Shown here: positions 1-4,391 of the stretch, piece after piece
Numbering within the stretch: position 1 is the first letter of the stretch
How the letters are laid out: the number at the start of each line of letters is the position of its first letter
NCBI GenBank assembly: GCA_027066595.1
Contig: JAMONG010000255.1
Coordinates: 1 to 6,458 of the forward strand
Source of the DNA: Sulfurovum sp.
Lineage (GTDB): Bacteria; Campylobacterota; Campylobacteria; Campylobacterales; Sulfurovaceae
DNA: 6,458 nucleotides
Direction of reading: 5' to 3'
The notes under the pieces: model-generated
Database searches by the model: none
What the model was told of the DNA's origin: nothing
What the model saw: only the letters and a program-made list of their open reading frames with translations
Position numbers and translations under genes: made by a program

Positions 1-114
1 TGCCCACATGAGATGTACAGGCTCTACCTCTTGGTTTTTGTTATGTAAAGCAAGTGACACACCTGACTCGATAGTCCCTTGCATTTGGTTGGTTAATTTT
101 TCTAATATACTCAT
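1..114 (-). CDS. clpB: ClpB disaggregase chaperone, N-terminal fragment
   Basis: This is the first 38 codons of a leftward gene cut by the window edge. The peptide starts MSILEKLTNQMQGTIESG and continues through ALHNKNQEVEPVHLMWA, which is the opening of the Clp N domain of ClpB; the LALHNKNQEVEPxHLLWA stretch is very characteristic of ClpB in this phylum. ClpB is a cytoplasmic Hsp100 AAA+ ATPase that works with DnaK to pull proteins out of aggregates. The ATG at 112-114 is preceded by AAGGAG (complement of 122-127) at a spacing of 7 nt, so the start is firm. The ATPase domains lie outside the window, so intactness cannot be judged. Confidence 0.9.
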   Translation of the reverse strand, partial: MSILEKLTNQMQGTIESGVSLALHNKNQEVEPVHLMWA

Positions 115-146
115 AGATTAACTCCTTCATTGTGATTATTTAAATT

Positions 147-176
147 ATTATACAACCTTTAGTCACTTGTTGTCAA
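147..176 (-). promoter_or_regulatory. clpB sigma70 promoter, perfect consensus
   Basis: Read leftwards, TTGACA (171-176) is followed by an 18-nt spacer and TATAAT (147-152). Both hexamers match the sigma70 consensus exactly, about 30 nt upstream of the clpB ATG. A second AAACTTGAC copy lies 44 bp further upstream (216-224); it could be the -35 of a weaker promoter with TATCAA at 192-197. No CIRCE or HAIR operator was seen, so heat control by HrcA or HspR is not evident. Confidence 0.8.
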
Positions 177-178
177 GT
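165..178. promoter_or_regulatory. small palindrome on the clpB -35 box
   Basis: ACTTG (165-169) and CAAGT (174-178) form an inverted repeat with a 4-nt centre, and the right half overlaps the -35 hexamer of the clpB promoter. The position suits a repressor operator, but the motif does not match one I recognise, and five-base arms can occur by chance. Confidence 0.35.
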
Positions 179-250
179 TTATTTAATAATTTTGATAAAA
201 GATAGGATTTAACACGTCAAGTTTTTATTTTCACTCTTTAGAAAACTCTT

Positions 251-258
251 GCTATAAT
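251..258 (+). promoter_or_regulatory. extended -10 promoter of the globin gene
   Basis: GCTATAAT contains a perfect TATAAT (253-258). A weak -35 (TTCACT, 230-235) sits 17 nt upstream. It would give a leader of about 20 nt to the AAGGA-spaced CTG at 285, or about 38 nt to the ATG at 303. Confidence 0.6.
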
Positions 259-302
259 TTCGCTTTTAATAAAAAGGATATACACTGAAACTTCAAGAGA
301 CT

Positions 303-707
303 ATGACAAGAGAAAACCTTGAAACCTTAATGGTACAATTTTATAAAAAAGCACTCAATGATGATACTTTGGGTGACTTTTTTGTCATTGAGCTAGGTGC
401 AGATATGGCAAATGAAGAGTGGCAAGAGCATATTGAGCTGTTGGTCAATTTTTGGGCTACGCTGTTTTTAGATGAAGAACGTTATAAAGGAGACCCGTAT
501 GGACCTCACTTTTCTATTATAGGACTCAAAAAAGAAGATTTTGATAAATGGATGGAAATTTTTTCTCAAACAGCTGATGAGATTTACATACCTGAAGTCT
601 CTAAAAAACTCAAAGAAAAAGCCCTCATATTTGCTAAAGAGTTTGTCAAAAGATTACACTTAGATACCAGTTTAAATACCTTAAAAAGTAAAGTGACTTG
701 GGAGTAA
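303..707 (+). CDS. Group III truncated hemoglobin (Ctb-like)
   Basis: A 134-aa globin of the short 2-on-2 type. It aligns by eye with Campylobacter Ctb: FY at 13-14 (Tyr14 as B10), EEWQEH with His43 at E7, FW at 50-51, GPHFSI with His69 as the proximal haem ligand (F8), and KWMEIF with Trp83 at G8. These Tyr, His and Trp residues line the distal pocket in the family. Ctb is induced by nitrosative stress and affects oxygen handling; a similar cytoplasmic role in O2 or NO binding is inferred here. The start is uncertain: the only good ribosome site, AAGGA at 274-278, lies 24 nt before this ATG but 6 nt before an in-frame CTG at 285, which would add six residues. The gene ends 5 nt from the convergent stop at 713, with no clear terminator. 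Confidence 0.88.
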   Translation: MTRENLETLMVQFYKKALNDDTLGDFFVIELGADMANEEWQEHIELLVNFWATLFLDEERYKGDPYGPHFSIIGLKKEDFDKWMEIFSQTADEIYIPEVSKKLKEKALIFAKEFVKRLHLDTSLNTLKSKVTWE

Positions 708-712
708 GCCCT

Positions 713-937
713 CTAATCTATATCTACACCATCCCAAAACTCATCATAGTCTAGGTTTGTCATAGCATTTTCATCGTTAATGTTTTTCTCCATGAGCCTT
801 TTTTGTGCTGCATCAAAGTACTGTTCTAGTGCTTCTTCTAAGATGGTGTTAATGTCTTTATCGAGCATCTGAGAAAAAAGCTCTAAGTTCTCTACTGTGC
901 TTTGTTTAAATTCTATTTTCATTGTATCATTTTGCAT
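713..937 (-). CDS. Small ribbon-helix-helix-like protein, antitoxin-type
   Basis: A 74-aa acidic protein that begins 11 nt after the moxR stop on the same strand. From Met6 the pattern is a short strand (MKIEFKQS), a helix (about 9-25) and a second helix (about 28-45, ILEEALEQYF), as in ribbon-helix-helix DNA-binding proteins. It is followed by a linker and an acidic tail ending EFWDGVDID. Small RHH antitoxins often look like this, with a C-terminal tail that wraps a toxin. No toxin gene is next to it, so the function is inferred. Neither start (ATG 935-937 or the in-frame ATG 920-922) has a Shine-Dalgarno sequence. A TATAAT at 943-948 on this strand would place transcription near the first ATG. 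The Met6 start fits the fold better. Confidence 0.6.
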   Translation of the reverse strand: MQNDTMKIEFKQSTVENLELFSQMLDKDINTILEEALEQYFDAAQKRLMEKNINDENAMTNLDYDEFWDGVDID

Positions 938-948
938 ACAAGATTATA

Positions 949-1935
949 TCACTTTTTTGCTACAGTTGCACCTTTGGGTTGGGGTACTTGTGCCAAAATA
1001 ATATCGATAATCTCATCATTGGTTCTGTCGTTCATTAAAGCATGCTCACTAATCACCAATCGGTGACGAAACACATCATGTATGATGGCATGCACATCTT
1101 CTACCTCTACTTCTTTTTTACCTTTCATCCATGCATGTGCTTTGGCACACTGATGCAAAGCGAGTGTTCCTCTAGGGCTGATACCTAAGTCTATCATCAC
1201 ACCCAGCTGTCTGCTATAACGTACAGGGTAACGTGTAGCAAAAATGAGTTCTATCATATAGCGTCCCATTTTATCATCTATTTTAATGTCTGCTACTTCA
1301 TTACGTGCTTCAAAAATGAGTGACTGAGGTATCTTCTTTTTTTCTACTTTTTCATGGCGTCTCTCTTCTAGTATCATCTTGACCATTTTAAACTCCGACT
1401 CCATGTTAATGTAGTCAATACGTATATGCATTAAAAAACGGTCTTTTTGTGCTTCAGAAAGAGGAAAAGTACCCTCTTGTTCTATGGGGTTTTGTGTCGC
1501 CATAACCACAAAAAGCTCTGGGAGTTTATGTGTTTCACCTGCTATGGTCACTTGTTTCTCTTCCATCGCTTCAAGCATGGCTGACTGTACCTTTGCAGGT
1601 GCTCTATTGACTTCATCGGCTAAAATGATATTTCCAAATATAGAACCCTCGTGAAACTTATATTCCGTTCTACCATCTTCCATATACTTTCGCTCTTCAC
1701 CCATCACATCAGAAGGTTTCAAATCAGGGGTAAACTGTATACGTGAAAACTTTGACTCTATCTCATCTGCCATAGAGTGTACCACCCTTGTTTTAGCAAG
1801 TCCTGGTAAACCCTCTATGAGCATATTACCATCTGCTAAAAGTCCCATAATAAGCCTAGAGACAATGTGGTTCTGCCCTATAGTTGAGGCATTCATATTA
1901 CGTTGTAATGTTGCGATAGCCTGTCTTGCTGTCAT
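949..1935 (-). CDS. MoxR-family AAA+ ATPase
   Basis: A 328-aa protein of usual MoxR length. Visible elements in order are Walker A GLPGLAKT (42-49, Lys48 and Thr49), Walker B IILADE (103-108, Asp107 and Glu108), sensor 1 ATQNP (146-150, Asn149), an arginine-finger-like EAQKDRF (Arg166), and sensor 2 GISPRG (251-256, Arg255) in the C-terminal lid. MoxR ATPases are cytoplasmic chaperone-like enzymes that activate or load metals into partner proteins, usually together with VWA-domain and DUF58 proteins encoded just downstream. Here the only downstream gene before a convergent globin is the small RHH-like protein, so the client cannot be read from context. The ATG at 1933-1935 has AGGA (complement of 1942-1945) about 6 nt upstream. 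Confidence 0.92.
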   Translation of the reverse strand: MTARQAIATLQRNMNASTIGQNHIVSRLIMGLLADGNMLIEGLPGLAKTRVVHSMADEIESKFSRIQFTPDLKPSDVMGEERKYMEDGRTEYKFHEGSIFGNIILADEVNRAPAKVQSAMLEAMEEKQVTIAGETHKLPELFVVMATQNPIEQEGTFPLSEAQKDRFLMHIRIDYINMESEFKMVKMILEERRHEKVEKKKIPQSLIFEARNEVADIKIDDKMGRYMIELIFATRYPVRYSRQLGVMIDLGISPRGTLALHQCAKAHAWMKGKKEVEVEDVHAIIHDVFRHRLVISEHALMNDRTNDEIIDIILAQVPQPKGATVAKK

Positions 1936-1964
1936 ATATTATCCTAACTCAATTTAGTGCTAAC

Positions 1965-1970
1965 ATTATA
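1965..1970 (-). promoter_or_regulatory. moxR -10 box
   Basis: TATAAT on the minus strand, preceded by G, about 30 nt upstream of the moxR start. No convincing -35 was seen. The 1975-1996 inverted repeat lies in the spacer and -35 region. Confidence 0.5.
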
Positions 1971-1974
1971 CTAA

Positions 1975-1996
1975 GTAAGCATTGCACACAGCTTAC
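1975..1996. promoter_or_regulatory. inverted repeat between divergent moxR and HMA promoters
   Basis: GTAAGC (1975-1980) and GCTTAC (1991-1996) are exact inverted copies separated by 10 nt. The element sits just upstream of the moxR -10 on one side and of the HMA-gene -10 on the other, a position from which one regulator could control both genes. No known motif was recognised. Confidence 0.3.
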
Positions 1997-2011
1997 ACAT
2001 TTTAATCGTAT

Positions 2012-2019
2012 GCTACACT
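2012..2019 (+). promoter_or_regulatory. -10 promoter element of the HMA gene
   Basis: GCTACACT, identical to the element in front of arsR (2938-2945), lies 27 nt before the HMA-protein start. A CTTACA (1992-1997) 16 nt upstream could be a weak -35. Confidence 0.4.
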
Positions 2020-2046
2020 ATGAAATAGTAATAAAAGGATACCCTC

Positions 2047-2334
2047 ATGAAAAGAACACAAACATTTGAAGTACTCAACGTAAAATGTGGTGGTTGTGCC
2101 AATACACTTACGACCAAACTAGCAGATGAGTTTGGAGAAGTAAAGGTCAATTTAGACGTAGAACCAAGAGAGATTACACTAGAGATAGAAGAGTCACAGA
2201 TACCTGCCCTACGTACTGCACTCAAAGCCTTAGGTTATCCCATGAGTGATGAAGATTTATCTACTTTAGAAGGCTTTACTACAACTGCAAAAAGTTTTGT
2301 CTCTTGTGCTGTAGGCAAGATGAATGCAGAGTAA
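2047..2334 (+). CDS. Heavy-metal-associated (HMA) domain protein
   Basis: A 95-aa soluble protein whose first 65 residues follow the ferredoxin-like HMA pattern: strand FEVLNV, the metal loop KCGGCANTL with Cys14 and Cys17, helix, strands around KVNLDVEPREITLEI, helix IPALRTALKALGYP. HMA proteins of this size carry copper or another soft metal through two Cys thiols. The usual GMxCxxC loop here reads VKCGGC, so the conserved Met is absent. A C-terminal extension (about 66-95) adds a third Cys at 87 in SFVSCAVGK, which is not part of the standard domain. AAGGA at 2035-2039 with 7-nt spacing supports the start. It is divergent from moxR and followed by a separately promoted cytochrome gene. The metal is unknown. 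Confidence 0.8.
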   Translation: MKRTQTFEVLNVKCGGCANTLTTKLADEFGEVKVNLDVEPREITLEIEESQIPALRTALKALGYPMSDEDLSTLEGFTTTAKSFVSCAVGKMNAE

Positions 2335-2360
2335 CTTAACACTTCAGTAACAAAAGAGAT

Positions 2361-2368
2361 GCTAAAAT
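2361..2368 (+). promoter_or_regulatory. extended -10 promoter of the cytochrome gene
   Basis: GCTAAAAT in the 68-nt gap after the HMA gene, 34 nt before the cytochrome ATG. No clear -35 is present, as for the other promoters on this strand. Confidence 0.45.
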
Positions 2369-2402
2369 ATGACGTAAAAATTAGACAATAAAAAGGAAAA
2401 TA

Positions 2403-2867
2403 ATGTTTAAAGTATATAAATTTACTCTGGCTGCTCTCTTAGTTGCTTTACTTGTGGGATGTGGAGGAGACAAAGGCTCTGACGATAAAGGTTCAGATGA
2501 TAAGGGTTCAAATGACAAAGGTTCAAATGACACCATACATAATCAAGGGAAATCATGTATAGCTTGTCATGACTTTAACGGTGCTACGGTATTTAATAGT
2601 ATGAATGCTCCTGACAACACAGCAGGGGCAGCAGGCTACAGAGTACAGTTAGGTGGTGCAGATGTTTACAATAGTAGTAACGGTATAGGAAACTCAAATT
2701 TCCGTGGGAATGCCACACTTCCAAACTACACAGCACATGTCATAGATGCCAATGGTAATGTAGTGAGAAGTTCAGGGATGAATACACATGATAACATGAG
2801 ATTAGACTGTAACAGATGTCATACAGCAACAGGAGCAAATGGCGCACCAGGTAGACTCACACCTTAA
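2403..2867 (+). CDS. Dihaem c-type cytochrome lipoprotein
   Basis: A 154-aa exported protein. Residues 1-20 form a lipoprotein signal peptide with lipobox LVGC, so Cys20 would be lipidated. Residues 23-42 are four DKGS(D/N) pentapeptide repeats that make a flexible charged tether. Two haem c attachment sites follow: CIACH (52-56) and CNRCH (136-140). No distal ligand can be assigned by eye. The protein should be a periplasm-facing, membrane-anchored electron carrier or haem sensor; its partner is not evident from the neighbours, and I do not recognise a named family. AAGGA at 2393-2397 sits 5 nt before the ATG. The 16-base block AAAAAGGAAAATAATG around this start recurs exactly at the start of the gene at 3288. 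Confidence 0.82.
   Translation: MFKVYKFTLAALLVALLVGCGGDKGSDDKGSDDKGSNDKGSNDTIHNQGKSCIACHDFNGATVFNSMNAPDNTAGAAGYRVQLGGADVYNSSNGIGNSNFRGNATLPNYTAHVIDANGNVVRSSGMNTHDNMRLDCNRCHTATGANGAPGRLTP
2469..2528 (+). repeat. four 15-bp in-frame tandem repeats (DKGSD/N)
   Basis: Four copies of a 15-nt unit of the form GAYAARGGYTCWRAY encode the linker behind the lipidated Cys of the cytochrome. The copies differ mostly at third codon positions and at the D/N codon. Gain or loss of units would change tether length without a frameshift. Confidence 0.85.
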
Positions 2868-2880
2868 GCCTCAAATGCAT

Positions 2881-2908
2881 ATCAACAAAATAGAAATATT
2901 TTGTTGAT
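2881..2908 (+). terminator. perfect 12-bp hairpin after the cytochrome gene
   Basis: ATCAACAAAATA (2881-2892) and TATTTTGTTGAT (2897-2908) are exact inverted copies around a GAAA tetraloop, 13 nt after the cytochrome stop. It is a likely transcription terminator or 3' stabilising stem, but it is AT-rich and the following bases are only pyrimidine-rich rather than a T-run. Its right arm also contains the TTGATT that could be the arsR -35, so an operator role in DNA is an alternative. Confidence 0.55.
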
Positions 2909-2945
2909 TCTACTATCTCTCACTTCATATAATTTACGCTACACT
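2904..2945 (+). promoter_or_regulatory. arsR promoter region
   Basis: Two readings are possible. TTGATT (2904-2909) with an 18-nt spacer and TATAAT (2928-2933) is a good sigma70 promoter giving a leader of about 12 nt. GCTACACT (2938-2945) matches the -10 of the HMA gene exactly and, within TTTACGCTACACT, matches the arsC promoter at 12 of 13 bases; it would start transcription at or next to the arsR ATG. Both leave no room for a normal ribosome site. Confidence 0.5.
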
Positions 2946-2951
2946 ACTTTC

Positions 2952-3275
2952 ATGCAAACACCATCAACACAAACATTTTTACAAACCATCGGTGCACTTA
3001 ACGATAAGACTAGGCTTACCATACTACGCTTCATAGACATCAACGGTGCAGTATGTGTCTGTGACATAGAGTCAGCCTTTGGGATGATACAATCCCGCAT
3101 CTCAAGACATCTCAAAATCTTAAAAGAAGCAGGCTTCTTACGCGTAGACCGTAAAGGACGCTGGGCATACTACGCCATACGCTCCCCTCTGGACAAATTT
3201 AGGCAAGATATATTGAAAGAGATTTCTTATTTGGAGATGGTGGTGCCCGAGTTTGAGGGTGGGTGTAAAGTATGA
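2952..3275 (+). CDS. arsR: ArsR-family arsenic-responsive repressor
   Basis: A 107-aa winged-helix protein. The metal-sensing motif VCVCD carries Cys35 and Cys37 at the start of the DNA-binding region. The recognition helix follows (SRISRHLKILKEAGFL, about 49-63), then a wing with DRKGRWAYYAI (66-76). In classic ArsR the motif is ELCVCDLC; here the third Cys is replaced (CVCDIES) and a Cys occurs instead at 105 in the tail GGCKV. As(III) binding to such thiols releases DNA in the family. An upstream TTG at 2901 also opens the frame, but it lies inside a hairpin and upstream of the promoter, so the ATG at 2952 is chosen. No Shine-Dalgarno is visible. The next gene starts 12 nt later, and arsC lies beyond it. 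Confidence 0.88.
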   Translation: MQTPSTQTFLQTIGALNDKTRLTILRFIDINGAVCVCDIESAFGMIQSRISRHLKILKEAGFLRVDRKGRWAYYAIRSPLDKFRQDILKEISYLEMVVPEFEGGCKV

Positions 3276-3287
3276 AAAAGGAAAATA

Positions 3288-3863
3288 ATGGAAATAAAAC
3301 AAAGTAAAAATGGACATAAACTTAAATTTACATTTACAGATAATAGATTAAATTACGCATATAAATATAGTGGAGGTTCAGGAGAATATGATATTCCTTA
3401 TGCTGATTTCCCAAGAAAATCTATTATACAAATAGAACAAAATGATTGGTGTAAAAGTGTTGGATGGTTATGGATACTTTTAGGGATTGCATTGAATGTT
3501 TATAGGGTTTATATGATTAATATGTTAGATAAAAATGGCATAATAATTATTGGGTTGGGTATATTATGTCTATTATGGACTCTTTTTAGAAAAATAAAAT
3601 TTACAATTTTTGAGACTCCACAAGCCAGTATTCTAATTATAAAAAACCGTAAACACGATAAAATAGTAGATGAAATACAATCCCGAAGAAAAAAACAATT
3701 ACTGGAACTTTATGGTCATATAGATTATGACAATAATATAGAAAATGAAATTAAAAAATTTCAATGGTTAAAAGATGAAAAAGTTTTGTCTGATAAAGAA
3801 GCGAATGAAAAAATCATAGAAGTAAAAGAAGGAAAGAACGAGCGTATTGGATTTATCCAATAA
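3288..3863 (+). CDS. Unrecognised membrane protein with SHOCT-like tail
   Basis: A 191-aa protein I cannot name. An N-terminal beta-rich stretch (about 10-50) leads into two transmembrane segments (about 58-76 and 84-100). After these come another beta-like segment (103-120), a basic helix (121-140) and a tail around 154-178 (IKKFQWLKDEKVLSDKEANEK) that resembles the SHOCT oligomerisation motif. A PH-like domain split by a membrane hairpin is a possible reading. The gene starts 12 nt after arsR with AAGGA at 5-nt spacing, so it is probably co-transcribed with arsR. It is clearly AT-richer (sampled lines 20-32% GC) than arsR and arsC (sampled lines 43-47%) and favours AT-ending codons, which suggests recent acquisition. 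No link to arsenic is visible. Confidence 0.75.
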   Translation: MEIKQSKNGHKLKFTFTDNRLNYAYKYSGGSGEYDIPYADFPRKSIIQIEQNDWCKSVGWLWILLGIALNVYRVYMINMLDKNGIIIIGLGILCLLWTLFRKIKFTIFETPQASILIIKNRKHDKIVDEIQSRRKKQLLELYGHIDYDNNIENEIKKFQWLKDEKVLSDKEANEKIIEVKEGKNERIGFIQ

Positions 3864-3864
3864 A

Positions 3865-3894
3865 TATATATATCAATATATCTTGATATATATA
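3865..3894. promoter_or_regulatory. perfect 12-6-12 palindrome, candidate ArsR operator
   Basis: TATATATATCAA (3865-3876) and TTGATATATATA (3883-3894) are exact inverted copies separated by six bases. The core reads ATCAA, 6 nt, TTGAT, and the right half contains the arsC -35 hexamer, so a bound dimer would block RNA polymerase. An AT-rich palindrome with TCAA/TTGA half-sites in front of an ars gene fits an ArsR-family operator, but assignment to this ArsR is inferred. It lies 1 nt after the stop of the preceding gene, so a terminator role is also possible. Confidence 0.65.
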
Positions 3895-3911
3895 CTATTT
3901 TACGCTACAAT
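3883..3911 (+). promoter_or_regulatory. arsC promoter
   Basis: TTGATA (3883-3888), a 17-nt spacer and TACAAT (3906-3911, within GCTACAAT) form a good sigma70 promoter 23 nt before the arsC ATG. arsC can therefore be transcribed independently of arsR and the intervening gene. Confidence 0.7.
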
Positions 3912-3934
3912 CCTCTATCAACCAAAGGAACTCT

Positions 3935-4363
3935 ATGAAAAAAGTCCTCATTCTCTGCACAGGAAACTCATGTAGAAGCATCATCGCTGAAGCACTCATA
4001 AACGCTGAGTGTGAGGGCATAGTGGCTGAGAGTTCTGGGGTGAAAGCATCTGGTAGGGTTAATCCTAATGCTAAGAAAGTACTTGAAAACGAAGGCATTT
4101 GGGATGAGAAGTATCACTCTAAGACCTTAGAGACTGTCATAGACAATGACTATGACCTTGTAGTCACTGTCTGTAGCCATGCACAAGAGACTTGCCCTAT
4201 GTTTCCAAAACCAGTCAAAACCATGCATGTAGGATTTGAAGACCCAGATGGAAAAGATTTTGAGGCATTTGAAAAGACCTTAGCTGAAATACGTGAGGTG
4301 TTGTTGCCAAGGGTTCAAAAGGTGTTGTCAGGGGACAACACCCTACATCAAGCACATATATAA
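3935..4363 (+). CDS. arsC: Arsenate reductase, thioredoxin-coupled (LMW phosphatase fold)
   Basis: A 142-aa cytoplasmic enzyme that reduces As(V) to As(III) by a cysteine relay. The P-loop CTGNSCRS gives the nucleophile Cys8 and Arg14 (CX5R). The relay pair is Cys80 and Cys87 in VTVCSHAQETCPM, the spacing seen in Staphylococcus pI258 and Bacillus ArsC. Asp103 in FEDPDG is the general acid. These three Cys separate it from ordinary LMW protein tyrosine phosphatases. AAAGGA at 3924-3929 precedes the ATG by 5 nt. About the last 13 residues (VLSGDNTLHQAHI) are encoded by a REP-like hairpin and its spacer, and look like an added tail beyond the roughly 130-residue family core. No arsenite exporter gene is in the window, so As(III) export must come from elsewhere. 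Confidence 0.93.
   Translation: MKKVLILCTGNSCRSIIAEALINAECEGIVAESSGVKASGRVNPNAKKVLENEGIWDEKYHSKTLETVIDNDYDLVVTVCSHAQETCPMFPKPVKTMHVGFEDPDGKDFEAFEKTLAEIREVLLPRVQKVLSGDNTLHQAHI
4321..4346 (-). repeat. REP-like hairpin 1, inside the end of arsC
   Basis: GGTGTTGTC (4321-4329), loop AGGG and GACAACACC (4334-4342) form a perfect 9-bp stem followed by CTAC. Read on the minus strand this is GTAG plus a hairpin with a CCCT loop, the layout of REP elements that carry a GTAG foot. It is translated as the ArsC C-terminus. Confidence 0.75.
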
Positions 4364-4365
4364 CC

Positions 4366-4391
4366 GTAGGGTGTTGTGCCCTCACAACACC
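4366..4391 (+). repeat. REP-like hairpin 2, after arsC
   Basis: GTAG (4366-4369), GGTGTTGTG (4370-4378), loop CCCT and CACAACACC (4383-4391). It is the inverted partner of the 4321-4346 copy, 19 nt away. Of 26 positions, 24 match; the two differences are the two bases that pair with each other at the top of the stem (C-G in copy 1, G-C in copy 2). The pair forms a BIME-like unit (4321-4391) that could fold as two small hairpins or one long stem, and could weaken transcription into the next gene. Confidence 0.75.

Noticed and set aside
209..220. NssR-like site TTAAC-N2-GTCAA upstream of the globin gene
   Set aside because: The known NssR site has TTAAC-N4-GTTAA; here the spacing is 2 and one half differs.
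120..302. CIRCE or HAIR heat-shock operator upstream of clpB
   Set aside because: Neither the GCACTC-N9-GAGTGC nor the CTTGAGT-N7-ACTCAAG pattern is present.
698..737. TTGGGA/TCCCAA pairing between the convergent globin and RHH-like genes
   Set aside because: Six base pairs with a 28-nt loop and no T-run; not a credible terminator.
2013..2225. 70-aa open frame on the minus strand
   Set aside because: It overlaps the well-supported HMA gene, has no recognisable domain and no ribosome site.
2901..2951. Longer ArsR start at a TTG (2901), adding 17 residues
   Set aside because: The codon is inside a hairpin arm, upstream of the likely promoter, with no ribosome site; the ArsR fold is complete from the ATG at 2952.
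3895..4098. 67-aa open frame on the minus strand
   Set aside because: Antisense to the arsC promoter and P-loop region.
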